DNA from: JAUZRW01 sp964549915
Lineage (GTDB): Bacteria; Chloroflexota; Anaerolineae; Aggregatilineales; Phototrophicaceae
Length of the DNA: 64,000 bases
Reading direction: 5' to 3'
Assembly (NCBI GenBank): GCA_964549915.1
Contig: CAZJWX010000001.1
Location: 186,001 to 250,000, forward strand
Position numbers and translations under genes: made by a program. Positions 55,626 to 64,000 of this stretch are shown here, piece after piece (positions within the stretch are counted from its first letter, which is position 1; each line of letters begins with the position of its first letter). Below the pieces are notes generated by a model. It did no database searches, was not told the origin of the DNA, and worked only from the letters and a program-made list of their open reading frames with translations.

Positions 55626-56999
55626 ATGACTTCTTCTCATCATTCTTTGCCGCGTCCGGTGCAGCAAGCTGCGCAATGGTTGCTGTGGATCGCTGAGCCG
55701 CTGATTCTGCTGTTCATGATTCTGGCCTTCTGGCATCACTCTCCGCCGATCCGTGATGAGTGGGTCTGGCTGCTATGGCTGGCGCTGCCCGTGTTCCGGT
55801 TGCGGATGTTCGCTCAGGGACGTGTCTGGACGTGGACGCCGCTCAACGATTGGCTGCTGCTCTTCATCCTGCTGACGGCGCTCAACGATGCCTTCGCGCC
55901 ATATTCCCGTGCGAGTTATATCGCTGTTGTCTCTCGTCCGTTGTTGGGGATCTGGCTCTATCTGTATTTTGTGGAGCATGCGCGTACCTTCCGCCGTATG
56001 GATGCGCTGCTGGTCGGCAGCATCGGTGTTGGGGCGGTGTTGGCGGTGCTGGCGCTGACCGCCACGCAGTGGACGCCAGATAAAGGCGCGGAGTTGGCTT
56101 TCATCACCGACGCTCTGCCGCGCATCGACTACCGCCAATGGGGTGACCTCTTCGCCAATATGCTCCTGGGTTTTAATCCCAACGAGATCGCCGGGGCACT
56201 GGCCTGGATGACGCCATTGCTGGCAGGGGTCGCCCTCACGCGCAAACCCGCAGCGGGAATGGGCTGGCGGGCGGTTCGCATCAGCGCCGGAATCGTCTTC
56301 GCGCTGTTGCTGCTGGCGCTCTTCCTGGGGCAGAGTCGCTTCGCGATTGGCGGCGTCGTCGTGGCACTGGCGCTGCTGGCAACCTTGCTGCTGAAGAATC
56401 GCTGGCGCTACGTTGCGCTGGCGGGTGTCGGGGTGATTGTACTGCTGCAAGCGGCGCTGCTGTTGAATATCTTCGATGTGCGGGCACCTGACCCGGCGGC
56501 AGCCCAGGCGGGGCTTTCCTCGCGCGATCAACGTACCTTCACCACGCGGCTGGATATCTGGCAGCGCGGGCTGCAAATGATGCTGGATTATCCGGCGACG
56601 GGCGTGGGCATGTCCATGTATCGTGGGGTGGTTGGGCTGCCCCAATACGAAATCGAGTATTATGTGGTCAACGGTGGGACTCCACCGCATACCCATAACG
56701 AGTGGATTCAGATGGGCGCTGACCTGGGCGTGCCGGGCTTCGCGTTGTACATCATCTGGCAGGTGGTCGTCTTGTGGATGCTCTGGCGAGGCTGGCGTAC
56801 CGGGAACCCCGTCCAGCAAGGGATTGCGGCAGCCATTTTCGCCGGGCTGCTGGCGCATGCCGCCTACGGCTTCGGCGATGCAGTCACGCTGTGGGATCGC
56901 TACAGCTTCGTGCTCTGGTGGCTGGTGGGGCTGGCGGGGGCGCAGTATGTGCTGGCGCGCGAGTCTTCGTCGAAGGCTGTGGGGAAGGCTGCGCAATGA
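55626..56999 (+). CDS. O-antigen ligase/polymerase family membrane protein
   Basis: 457 aa, about ten to twelve membrane helices. The external loop contains FTTRLDIWQRGLQMMLDYPA and GVGMSMYRGVV, then PPHTHNEWIQMGADLGVPG, the sequence pattern (NxWL/HNEWIQ) that marks the Wzy/WaaL-type O-antigen ligase family. It probably joins or polymerises polyprenyl-linked sugars outside the cytoplasmic membrane, in keeping with the GT39-like and Wzz-like genes. The ribosome site is weak. It is divergent from the SARP-type regulator, which may control it. Confidence 0.87.
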   Translation: MTSSHHSLPRPVQQAAQWLLWIAEPLILLFMILAFWHHSPPIRDEWVWLLWLALPVFRLRMFAQGRVWTWTPLNDWLLLFILLTALNDAFAPYSRASYIAVVSRPLLGIWLYLYFVEHARTFRRMDALLVGSIGVGAVLAVLALTATQWTPDKGAELAFITDALPRIDYRQWGDLFANMLLGFNPNEIAGALAWMTPLLAGVALTRKPAAGMGWRAVRISAGIVFALLLLALFLGQSRFAIGGVVVALALLATLLLKNRWRYVALAGVGVIVLLQAALLLNIFDVRAPDPAAAQAGLSSRDQRTFTTRLDIWQRGLQMMLDYPATGVGMSMYRGVVGLPQYEIEYYVVNGGTPPHTHNEWIQMGADLGVPGFALYIIWQVVVLWMLWRGWRTGNPVQQGIAAAIFAGLLAHAAYGFGDAVTLWDRYSFVLWWLVGLAGAQYVLARESSSKAVGKAAQ

Positions 57000-57070
57000 A
57001 GCCCGCTTGCGCCTGTTTGCGCTGCCCCTGCCCCTCATTCGCTGCCCTTGCTACAATTGTGTAACACTGA

Positions 57071-57100
57071 CACAGCAAGTCTCCCGCTGTGCGGTACAAT
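57071..57100 (+). promoter_or_regulatory. Dyad at the -35 position of a TACAAT -10
   Basis: CACAGC (57071-57076) and GCTGTG (57086-57091) form a 6-bp dyad with TACAAT at 57095-57100. It lies 40 bases before the small membrane protein gene at 57140. A regulator could bind there; unproven. Confidence 0.35.
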
Positions 57101-57139
57101 AGACAATAATTCGTCAGACAAGTGAACAGAGGGCAGTTT

Positions 57140-57448
57140 ATGTTCCCAGAAAAGCCCAAGCGTGAACATCCCCCGAAGATCCGCCGTAGCCGCCGCCGCT
57201 GGGGCTGGCTGCTGGTCAGCATCCTGGTCGCAATGCTGCTCCTACCCGCTGCATTTCGTGGCGTAGGGCGTATGGGGGGCGAACAGTGGGTCGACCTGAT
57301 GCTCCTCATGACGATGTTCTGCTGCACGATTGCCCTGCTCTACCAGCTCGGGCTGCGGGTGCTGGCGCAGGATCGCCGCCCGCAAGAGGCGGAAGCCTAC
57401 GAATACGAATGGGTTGATGATGTGCCCTGGGATGAACGAGACTTATAG
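57140..57448 (+). CDS. Small two-helix membrane protein (102 aa)
   Basis: 102 aa from the ATG at 57140, with GAGGG 7 bases upstream; a GTG at 57122 is not needed. It has a basic N-terminus (KPKREHPPKIRRSRRRWGW), two helices (about 24-42 and 55-77) and an acidic tail (EAYEYEWVDDVPWDERDL). It precedes the Ser/Thr kinase gene by 78 bases on the same strand. No family recognised. Confidence 0.6.
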   Translation: MFPEKPKREHPPKIRRSRRRWGWLLVSILVAMLLLPAAFRGVGRMGGEQWVDLMLLMTMFCCTIALLYQLGLRVLAQDRRPQEAEAYEYEWVDDVPWDERDL

Positions 57449-57449
57449 G

Positions 57450-57476
57450 TTGAATGGGCCAATTGCGGAGTATAAT
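57450..57476 (+). promoter_or_regulatory. Candidate promoter of the Ser/Thr kinase gene
   Basis: TTGAAT, 15-base spacer, perfect TATAAT, ending 50 bases before the kinase start. The spacer is shorter than ideal. Confidence 0.5.
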
Positions 57477-57526
57477 CCAACTGTAACGTGACGTAAGCTG
57501 GTTCCTGGTGAAAGGAAGAGAGGCGC

Positions 57527-59170
57527 GTGAGCCAAATGAACGAAATGGTCGGGCAGCAATTGGGTGACTACAAGCTGCTCTCCAAGCTCACTAGCGGCGG
57601 CATGGCGCACATCTTCATCGGCGAAGATGTGAAACTGGGGCGCAAAGCGGCGATCAAAGTGCTCCTGCCGGAGATGGCTGCAGACGACAAACTGCTGGCA
57701 GAGCGCTTCGAACGCGAAGCCCGCGCCGTTGCCCAGCTTGAACACGACAACATCATTCCCATTTACCAGTATGGCGAGAGGGACGGCCTCTATTTCATCG
57801 CCATGCGTTTCATCGATGGAAACGACCTCTCGGACGAGATTCGCAAATACCGCGAGCGCGGACAGCGCATGCCGATCGACCGCGCCCTGGATATTCTGGA
57901 GCAGGTTGCTGCGGCGCTGGATCACGCGCATCGCTTCGGCATCGTGCACCGCGATGTAAAACCTTCCAACGTGTTGCTCGGCTTCAACGATAAAGCTGTG
58001 CTCTCTGATTTCGGGCTGGTACTCTGGGAGTCGGTCGATCAGACGCTGGGGACGGCCTTCGGCACGCCGCGCTACATCTCGCCGGAGCAGGCGACGGACT
58101 CGCAGAGCGCCGTTCCACAGAGCGATATTTACTCCCTGGCAGTGATCCTCTACGAAATCGTCACGGGACAGGTGATCTTTCAGGGCAATACGCCCATGGA
58201 AGTTGCCCTCAGCCACATCACCGAGACGCCGCGCCTCCCGCGCACCCTGAACCCCGATATTCCCGTGCGTGCACAGAACGAGATCATGCGCGCCCTGAGC
58301 AAGGATGCGGATAAGCGCCACGACACCGCCACAGAGTTCATCCAGGCGGTGCGCCGTGCCTACGAAACGCTGGATCGCTCGGCGACCAATCCCTTCCCGG
58401 CGAACAAGCCAGCCGAGACGGGGACGATGCCGATGGTCTCCGACGATGACGAAGACATGATCCTGCATCAGGCTGACGCGACCCCCAGCAGCATGGATGA
58501 CCTGCTGGAACGTTGGGATGGCATCCCGGCAGATGAGAGCAGCGCGACCATCACCGGGCCGAGCACGCCGGAACGTCCGCAGCCACCGCGCAAAGGGCTG
58601 CCGCGTCCGGTCATCGGCGGCGGGGTGATCGGGATCTTCATTGCGATTCTGGTAGCGCTGGGGGTCTTCAGTGGGGGGGAAGCCCCCGCCAATGGGGATG
58701 CAGGTGAGTCTGAACCGAGCACCGTTGCAGAATCCGGTGTGACGGCAGGCGTGCTCCCGGCGAGCATCCCGCTGACGCTGCGCTACAACGACGACTTCTT
58801 CTCCATCACCAATCCGCATCCTTATGCCGCCGCTGATTTCAGCGAATTCGCCATCCAGGGCGCCACGGGTGAACCCAGCAGTGGCGATTTCGGCGCACAG
58901 GTCGAACCCGGGGAATGCCTCTTCGTGCGGCGTTCGTCAGCGCAGGATCGCAATGTGCCGACAGTCTGGGATTGTGGAACGCGCTCCCGGCTGGTTGTCA
59001 GCGGTGAACTGTATTGGCGTGCGGACTCCGCAGAAGATGCGACCTTCCGCGTGACTCTGGGCGGTCAGGTGATCGCTACCTGCGACACCTATGGTCGTGC
59101 GGTGGGCAACACACCGGAAGAGGAGTCCTGCACGGTGGATTGGCCGGCAGTAAGGCGCGGCAGTCCATGA
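57527..59170 (+). CDS. Transmembrane serine/threonine protein kinase (PknB/Stk type)
   Basis: 547 aa from a GTG at 57527 (AGGAAGAGAGG upstream; ATGs at 57536 and 57545 are alternatives). The kinase domain occupies about 10-275: a Gly-rich loop LTSGGMAHIFIGED (weakened), the ATP Lys in AAIKVLLPE, the catalytic HRDVKPSNVLL, DFGLVLWE and GTPRYISPEQ. A linker follows, then one membrane helix near 362-385 (VIGIFIAILVALGVF), and an outer domain of about 160 residues with cysteines, which may sense an external signal. No PASTA repeats are visible. No partner phosphatase of the PP2C type is nearby. Confidence 0.95.
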   Translation: MSQMNEMVGQQLGDYKLLSKLTSGGMAHIFIGEDVKLGRKAAIKVLLPEMAADDKLLAERFEREARAVAQLEHDNIIPIYQYGERDGLYFIAMRFIDGNDLSDEIRKYRERGQRMPIDRALDILEQVAAALDHAHRFGIVHRDVKPSNVLLGFNDKAVLSDFGLVLWESVDQTLGTAFGTPRYISPEQATDSQSAVPQSDIYSLAVILYEIVTGQVIFQGNTPMEVALSHITETPRLPRTLNPDIPVRAQNEIMRALSKDADKRHDTATEFIQAVRRAYETLDRSATNPFPANKPAETGTMPMVSDDDEDMILHQADATPSSMDDLLERWDGIPADESSATITGPSTPERPQPPRKGLPRPVIGGGVIGIFIAILVALGVFSGGEAPANGDAGESEPSTVAESGVTAGVLPASIPLTLRYNDDFFSITNPHPYAAADFSEFAIQGATGEPSSGDFGAQVEPGECLFVRRSSAQDRNVPTVWDCGTRSRLVVSGELYWRADSAEDATFRVTLGGQVIATCDTYGRAVGNTPEEESCTVDWPAVRRGSP

Positions 59171-59300
59171 GCGTATGACGGACTGCAATAGCGACCTGGC
59201 TGGCATCGGACGATACTGCTCCTTCACTGGCGACGGACAGCAAACCGAAGACCTCAACGGATCTACGGGAGAGAACAGGCGGGAAGCTGTGTCCCGCCTC

Positions 59301-59657
59301 TCAGCGCCGCTCGACCAATTCGCCCTCTTCGTTCAGAAAGTCCAGAATCGATGTTTCCGTGTAGTCCCTATCGGAGAGCCGCCGCTTCAGTGCCATCAAT
59401 TCATCGTCGGACAAATCCTTGATGATCTCGTCAATGCGTTCGCGCTTGACCTTGGCACCGTAATCGTCGCTGCGGAAATTCACCGTCCATACCACATAGG
59501 TTCCGCCTGCGCTCACGGCCAGTATGATGAGCGCGATAATCATGTGCATGATGGTCAGTGATTGGGCTGCCGCTGCACTGATGAACAGCGCCGACAGCGC
59601 GATGCCCGTCATCACCCAGAGCATCATGGCGAGTCCCGTGCGATTATCATCTGACAT
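59301..59657 (-). CDS. Small two-helix membrane protein with SHOCT-like tail (118 aa)
   Basis: 118 aa from the ATG at 59657, preferred because GAGGGGG lies 6 bases upstream; a longer frame upstream has no support. Two membrane helices (about 9-30 and 35-57) are followed by a cytoplasmic tail with ERIDEIIKDLSDDELMALKR, resembling the SHOCT-type helical pair. Similar proteins seem common in Chloroflexota but have no known function. Confidence 0.65.
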   Translation of the reverse strand: MSDDNRTGLAMMLWVMTGIALSALFISAAAAQSLTIMHMIIALIILAVSAGGTYVVWTVNFRSDDYGAKVKRERIDEIIKDLSDDELMALKRRLSDRDYTETSILDFLNEEGELVERR

Positions 59658-59975
59658 GCGTTCCCCCTCAATCAGCCACTCTTCTGCCTGCTGTTCACAT
59701 TTACGCAATTCAAGGGGAAAAGTTGTCTCCGGCGTGGTTTTGTGTTCTTTCAGAGCATGTTTGTTCAGAAAGACACCTCTCGAAAGCCTGTTCTTTCTGC
59801 TCATTCTATCCCCCTCTACGTCTCCCCCACTATGTGAGGAGAGACTTCGCCCTCCTTGAGAATTGGAGACGGGATTGAGGGTGGAAAGTGGCGAGAAAGA
59901 CCACCTTCTGACCGTTTCTATGTTCATTCACGAACAGGTCCTCCGTTGTCATGAGGACTCAAAACGGAAGACGGC
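59658..59975. other. 318-base gap between guaA and a small membrane-protein gene
   Basis: No coding frame with a ribosome site. GTCCTC (59938) and GAGGAC (59953) form a 6-bp dyad just after guaA, without a U-run. The rest is unremarkable and somewhat pyrimidine-rich (TCTATCCCCCTCTACGTCTC). Confidence 0.5.
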
Positions 59976-61535
59976 CTATTCCCACTCAATCGTCCCTGGC
60001 GGTTTGCTGGTGATGTCATAGGTCACGCGGTTGACCCCCGCCACCTCGTTGACAATGCGCGAACTAACTCGCGCCAGCAGGTCGTAGGGTAGCCGTGCCC
60101 AATCCGCCGTCATGAAGTCGTCCGTCTGCACGGCACGCAAGACAACAACTTCTTCGTAGGTGCGGTTGTCACCCATCACGCCGACCGCTTTGACAGGTAG
60201 CAAGACTGCGAACGCCTGCGCCGTATCGCCACGCAGCATATCCGCCGCTCGCAGCTCATCCGTGAAAATCGCGTCGGCTTTGCGCAGCGTCTCCAATCGC
60301 TCGAAGGTCAGATCTCCCAGGCAGCGGATCGCGAGGCCGGGGCCGGGGAAGGGCTGCCGCCAGACGATGCTCTCCGGCAGGCCCAGGGCCTCACCCACCG
60401 CGCGCACCTCGTCCTTGAAGAGATCGCGCAGCGGTTCGACCAGCTCAAAACCCAATTGCTCCGGCAGGCCGCCCACGTTGTGGTGGCTCTTGATGACCTT
60501 GGCGGATTTGCTGGCTGAAGCGCTCTCGATGACATCCGGGTAAATCGTCCCCTGCGCCAGATACTGAATGCCCTGGAGTTTCTCGGCTTCTGTGGTGAAG
60601 ACATCAATGAACAACTTGCCGATGACCTTGCGTTTCTGTTCCGGCTCGGTGACCCCTTGCAGCGCGTCCAGGAATTGCTCTTGTGCGTCGGCATAACGCA
60701 GATTCATGCCGCGTTCTTCGCGAAAGGTGCGCAGGACGGTCTCCGGTTCGTTGAGGCGCAGCATACCCGTGTTGACGAAGATGCTCACCAGTTGTTCGCC
60801 GATGGCCTGGTGCAGCAATGCGCCGACGACTGCGCTGTCCACGCCGCCGCTGAGCGCCAGCAGCACGCGCTCGTTGCCCACACGTTCGCGCACGGCTTCG
60901 ATGGTCGCGTCGATGAAGGCTACGGGAGTCCACTTCGGCTCGCACTCGGCAACGCGGAAGACGAAATTGCGCAGCAAATCCAGCCCGTGCAGGGTGTGCT
61001 GCACTTCCGGGTGAAATTGCACCCCGTAGATGTCCCGCTCCAGATCACCGATGACAGCGTATGGCGAATTGGCAGAGCGTCCCAGGGCGCTGAATCCCTG
61101 CGGCGGTTCTTCGATGCGATCACCGTGCGACATCCAGACGACGGTCTCTTCCGGCAGGCCATCCAGCAAGAGGCTGTGCGGCTCATGCGTGATCTCTGTG
61201 CGCCCGTATTCGCGCTGTGCCGCCGCCGCCACCCGCCCGCCGAAGGCCAGGGTCAGCAGTTGTAGCCCGTAGCAGATGCCGAGGACAGGCTTGCCGCTCT
61301 GCAAAATGTGTGGAGCCAGAGTCGGTGCGCCGGGTTCATAGGCGCTGTGTGGCCCGCCAGAGAGGATGTACGCGGCGGGGTCGTGCTGATCAATGTGTTC
61401 GGCCTCCGCGTCCCAGGCGAAGACTTCTGCGTACACGCCCAGGTCACGTACGCGGCGGGCGATGAGCTGCGTGTACTGCGAACCGTAATCCAGGATGGCG
61501 ATGCCGCCCTGCTTCAACTCGTCTTTACTGGTCAA
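59976..61535 (-). CDS. guaA: GMP synthase (glutamine-hydrolysing)
   Basis: 519 aa from a TTG at 61535 with AGGA 7 bases upstream; no ATG fits the N-terminus. It converts XMP to GMP. The glutaminase domain has the catalytic Cys in GKPVLGICYGLQLLTL (near 87) and the His/Glu in YGVQFHPEVQHT. The ATP-pyrophosphatase loop is LALSGGVDSAVVGALLH (near 228), and the dimerisation domain has QPFPGPGLAIRCLG and ends KPPGTIEWE. Full length and intact. It has a candidate promoter at 61574-61602. Confidence 0.97.
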   Translation of the reverse strand: MTSKDELKQGGIAILDYGSQYTQLIARRVRDLGVYAEVFAWDAEAEHIDQHDPAAYILSGGPHSAYEPGAPTLAPHILQSGKPVLGICYGLQLLTLAFGGRVAAAAQREYGRTEITHEPHSLLLDGLPEETVVWMSHGDRIEEPPQGFSALGRSANSPYAVIGDLERDIYGVQFHPEVQHTLHGLDLLRNFVFRVAECEPKWTPVAFIDATIEAVRERVGNERVLLALSGGVDSAVVGALLHQAIGEQLVSIFVNTGMLRLNEPETVLRTFREERGMNLRYADAQEQFLDALQGVTEPEQKRKVIGKLFIDVFTTEAEKLQGIQYLAQGTIYPDVIESASASKSAKVIKSHHNVGGLPEQLGFELVEPLRDLFKDEVRAVGEALGLPESIVWRQPFPGPGLAIRCLGDLTFERLETLRKADAIFTDELRAADMLRGDTAQAFAVLLPVKAVGVMGDNRTYEEVVVLRAVQTDDFMTADWARLPYDLLARVSSRIVNEVAGVNRVTYDITSKPPGTIEWE

Positions 61536-61573
61536 ACGTCGTTCCTATGCTCTGTTGCGTGGATGATGCCTCC

Positions 61574-61602
61574 ATTCTAGCCGCCGTCTGCGGGGCAGAC
61601 AA
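61574..61602 (-). promoter_or_regulatory. Promoter of guaA
   Basis: On the minus strand: TTGTCT, 17-base spacer, TAGAAT, 39 bases before the TTG start. Confidence 0.55.
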
Positions 61603-61644
61603 GCAAGCGCGAAATCATGCGCCCCTACCCGCAAAACCCGGAAT

Positions 61645-61672
61645 CAAAAAGGACGGGGTTCGTCCCGTCCTT
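61645..61672 (-). terminator. Rho-independent terminator of the BI-1 gene
   Basis: On the minus strand AAGGACGGG and CCCGTCCTT form a perfect 9-bp stem with a 6-base loop, followed by five T. Confidence 0.9.
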
Positions 61673-61697
61673 CCCGGATGTCCAGAGTAGGCCGGCG

Positions 61698-62441
61698 TTA
61701 TTCACGACCGCCCGCGAACAGACGCAGCAGGAAGATGAACAGATTGATGAAATCCAGGTACAGGGTGAAGGCACCCATGATCGCCAGTTTGGCGGTCTCG
61801 TTGCCATATTCCTGGAATTCTTCCTGGTAGGCCAGGTTCTTGATCTTCTGCGTATCGTAGGCTGTCAGCCCCGTGAAGAGCAGCACGCCGACGACGCTGA
61901 TGATGAAGTCCAGGGCGCTGCTGCCCAGGAAGATGTTGACTACCATAGCGATCACCAGACCAATCAGCGCCATCATGAAGAAGGCTCCGAATTTGGTCAG
62001 GTCAACCTTCGTGGTGTAGCCAATCACCGTCATCGCGCCGAAGAGACCCGCTGTAGTCAGGAAGGCGTTGGTGATGGCGCTGGCCTGCCCGCCCTGGATC
62101 AGAGCGTAGAAGATCACGCCGAAGATCAAGCCTTCGAGGGCAGCGTAGAGCAGGAATAAGCCAGTGACTATGGTTGGCGTGGTACGACGCATCGCCCACA
62201 TCATCGCGAAGACGATCACGAACTGCACGATAATCAGCGGCAGCCAGATGCTCGCGGCAACCGAGAGCAGCGCCTCCGTGTTCAAAACGATAAAGGAGAC
62301 GCCTGCGGTTACCAGCAAGCCCAGCCCCATCCACAGGTAGACCAGGCGCATCAGCGGGCGCACATCCATCAGTGGCTGTGCACGATCTTGCAGGAAGCTG
62401 AAGCCCCCGGCGTTGTTATTGTTCCAGTTCGAATTATTCAT
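61698..62441 (-). CDS. Bax inhibitor-1 (BI-1/YccA) family membrane protein
   Basis: 247 aa from the ATG at 62441, with GGAG 8 bases upstream. Seven hydrophobic helices follow an Asn-rich N-terminus (MNNSNWNNNNAGGFSFLQ). Family features are VRPLMRLVYLWMGLGLLVTA and the region FTGLTAYDTQKIKNLAY, with the Asp pair of the pH-gated calcium leak seen in characterised relatives. It likely is a calcium-leak or stress-related protein. Its own terminator follows. Confidence 0.93.
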   Translation of the reverse strand: MNNSNWNNNNAGGFSFLQDRAQPLMDVRPLMRLVYLWMGLGLLVTAGVSFIVLNTEALLSVAASIWLPLIIVQFVIVFAMMWAMRRTTPTIVTGLFLLYAALEGLIFGVIFYALIQGGQASAITNAFLTTAGLFGAMTVIGYTTKVDLTKFGAFFMMALIGLVIAMVVNIFLGSSALDFIISVVGVLLFTGLTAYDTQKIKNLAYQEEFQEYGNETAKLAIMGAFTLYLDFINLFIFLLRLFAGGRE

Positions 62442-62591
62442 CGACAGCACTCCGTTTTTGACTTCCGATAGACTTCAACTATTCTATCATACCCCAAAAC
62501 GACCTGTTGAATCCCCCAAATTTTAGGGCTTGTCGTTCGGGCATTCTTCTATCTAGACGCCGCTGCAAGCGATATTCTTATATTCTATCGC

Positions 62592-62620
62592 TTGACAAAT
62601 CGGCATTGATTCAGGATTCT
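62592..62620 (+). promoter_or_regulatory. Candidate promoter (perfect -35) of the response-regulator gene
   Basis: TTGACA at 62592-62597; the -10 is poor (GATTCT with a 17-base spacer, or TCTAAT at 20 bases). It lies about 60 bases before the GTG. Confidence 0.4.
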
Positions 62621-62659
62621 AATCTGTTGAGGCTTGTGACAGAATTGAGGCATACGCCA

Positions 62660-63025
62660 GTGGCACGCATTCTCCTGCTAGAAGATGAATATTTCTTGCT
62701 GCGCCTGTATACGAAAGCACTGCGTGCCGCCGGACATGAAGTCGATGGCGCGATGAACGTCGAAGCGGCGTTCGACCTATTTGGGCAGAATCCCTATTCC
62801 CTCTTCATCTCTGATATTCGCATCGGACGCCTGGATGGCGAGACCTTGATTGAACGCCTTGGGCAGATGTATGAGCCGAGCCGCTGCGAAATCCTGGTGA
62901 TCTCCGCGCATATGGATCGCTATCAAATCATCTGCGAAACCGCAGGGCTTCGCCATTTCCTGCCCAAGCCCTTCTCCAATGCCGCACTGGTTGAAGCTGT
63001 CGAGCGTGTGCTGAGTGGCGGCTGA
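62660..63025 (+). CDS. Single-domain response regulator (CheY-like)
   Basis: 121 aa from a GTG at 62660 with TTGAGG 9 bases upstream; another GTG at 62636 is possible. One receiver domain with no output domain: acidic pair in ARILLLEDEYFLLRL, phospho-Asp in SLFISDIRIGRLDGETLI, switch Ser in LVISAHMD and Lys in FLPKPFSN. It probably acts by protein contact or as a phosphate relay. No cognate kinase is adjacent; the hybrid kinase at 38962 is one candidate partner in the window. Confidence 0.85.
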   Translation: MARILLLEDEYFLLRLYTKALRAAGHEVDGAMNVEAAFDLFGQNPYSLFISDIRIGRLDGETLIERLGQMYEPSRCEILVISAHMDRYQIICETAGLRHFLPKPFSNAALVEAVERVLSGG

Positions 63026-63040
63026 GCGAATGGGTCGGAT

Positions 63041-64000
63041 TCAGTCCTCGAAACGGGCGCTGGCGATGACAGAGCGGATGATGGGCGTGAATTCGCGCAC
63101 GACAGCAGGTTCGCCGATGATGCTCGCCCGCAAATACAGGTCATCTTCGGGGCGCAACTCCACCACATAGGTACCCAGAACCAATCCGCCGAAATCTGCC
63201 GGATCCGTCTCCGCGTAGGCGGCATCTGCCCCGTTGATTTGCAGCGACTCCGTCTCGCTCCAGTTGAGATCATTTTCTGCGTTCAGGTCTTCGAGGATGG
63301 ATTCCGGGGTGGTGAAGATCCCGGTGAAGGTCGCCGTGAAGAGATAAACGATCACCTGCCCTTCGTCCGGCAGTACATCCTCGATGTCATCCTGGTTGGA
63401 GAGCGCCAATGCGCCTTCGGGGTCGAGGCCGACGAACCAGCCCGCCGGGTAGTTGAAGCTGAACGTGCCGTCGTTGCTCACGTAGCGATTGGGCAGGCTG
63501 GCATCGCCGGAGAGGTTGGCACCGCCGTAGACCAGGGCGCTGGTCAACCCCAGGCGGGCACCGCTGCCGACGATGTTGTACTGCAAGGGTGCGCCAGCGG
63601 GACGCACGCTGAATTGTACGGCGCGCAGCAGCGGTTCCGCCTCTGCCAATTCGCTGGTGTTGACGGTTGCTGCGAAGATGATCACCAGATCGCCACGAAT
63701 GGTCACGGAGACCAGGTCGGTTGTCCCTGCGCGGCTGTCTTCGCGGTACGCACGGGCAGCGGGCAACCCATTGAGGCTGAATCCTTCGATTTCGCCGAAG
63801 TCGGCGAGCACACCCTGATCGTCGAGTCGGGCCTGTAAGATACTCTCCGGTGTGCTTTCTGCCGCGTAGTCCTCGCGCGGATTCACCATAATCAGGCCGA
63901 TGAGCGTGACACCACCCTGGCTGAGGAACTGAACCCCATCGCTCTGTTCCGTCAGATTCCAGCCTTCGGGGTGGTCGAAGCTGAAACCGCGCTCTTCGAG
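63041..64000 (-). CDS. Secreted or surface protein with two PsbP-like domains, 5' partial
   Basis: The frame runs off the end of the window; 319 codons are visible and the stop is at 63041. The text just inside the edge (GFSFDHPEGWNLTEQSD) recurs about 185 codons later as TFSFNYPAGWFVGLDPEGAL, showing two similar domains of the PsbP/DUF1795-like type. Each has the pattern of an aromatic start (FSF.yP.GW), a PESIL segment (TPESILQARL and TPESILEDLN), and late conserved positions. The N-terminal signal is outside the window. Function unknown. Confidence 0.75.
   Translation of the reverse strand, partial: LEERGFSFDHPEGWNLTEQSDGVQFLSQGGVTLIGLIMVNPREDYAAESTPESILQARLDDQGVLADFGEIEGFSLNGLPAARAYREDSRAGTTDLVSVTIRGDLVIIFAATVNTSELAEAEPLLRAVQFSVRPAGAPLQYNIVGSGARLGLTSALVYGGANLSGDASLPNRYVSNDGTFSFNYPAGWFVGLDPEGALALSNQDDIEDVLPDEGQVIVYLFTATFTGIFTTPESILEDLNAENDLNWSETESLQINGADAAYAETDPADFGGLVLGTYVVELRPEDDLYLRASIIGEPAVVREFTPIIRSVIASARFED

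Noticed and set aside
1..64000. CRISPR arrays, tRNA, rRNA, phage or complete insertion sequences
   Set aside because: No regularly spaced direct repeats, no tRNA T-arm or acceptor patterns, and no transposase or integrase motifs were seen on either strand by eye; a covariance-model scan would be the decisive test.

Overview
This 64 kb window is a GC-rich bacterial chromosome segment made almost entirely of ordinary protein-coding genes. The best taxonomic guess is Chloroflexota, probably an Anaerolineae-like lineage. This is inferred from gene style, not from a marker gene: lipoproteins with long Thr/Pro linkers, secreted PPC-type beta-domain proteins, a Ser/Thr kinase with an external C-terminal domain, a citrate synthase carrying an N-terminal helix-turn-helix, and tiny charged proteins that resemble ones I associate with that phylum. 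Ferrochelatase, aconitase A and citrate synthase suggest a haem-using, probably respiring heterotroph. I found no rRNA, tRNA, CRISPR array, prophage or intact insertion sequence.

Layout: 1-3386, an ATPase/winged-helix regulator coupled to a LysM lipoprotein, then a TolB-like propeller lipoprotein. 3453-5534, fatty-acid or CoA enzymes (FabG, PaaG-like) and a HIT hydrolase. 5585-10366, a DsbA-like protein, an M4-like metalloprotease, and a divergent LysR/methyltransferase pair. 10493-19197, aconitase, an MFS exporter, ComEC, BrkB/YihY and small membrane proteins. 19200-20183, a palindromic repeat and an operon of very small proteins with a good promoter and terminator. 20374-25272, NusB, an AP-superfamily phosphodiesterase, a GT39-like transferase and LspA. 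25321-30717, scattered single enzymes and one gene relic. 30920-34746, a PPC-type secreted protein and a Wzz/GT39 envelope pair. 34931-38233, DeoC, Nth, an SDR and a thioesterase. 38345-42849, a STAS-like/hybrid histidine kinase signalling cluster. 43015-49533, a double thioredoxin, a DUF2807 lipoprotein, HTH-citrate synthase, a TPR protein and a secreted metalloprotease. 49702-56999, an M19 dipeptidase, a secreted GH13 enzyme, ferrochelatase, a SARP-type regulator and an O-antigen ligase. 57140-64000, a Ser/Thr kinase, GuaA, a BI-1 protein, a response regulator and a truncated secreted protein.

The genes form short units, not one pathway. The most interesting unexplained parts are the small-protein operon (19424-20083), the cysteine-rich 40-codon ORF (13735-13857), the 97-bp inverted-repeat element (19245-19341), the gene relic at 26281-26542, the STAS-like/hybrid kinase cluster, and a SARP regulator that seems to have lost its P-loop.
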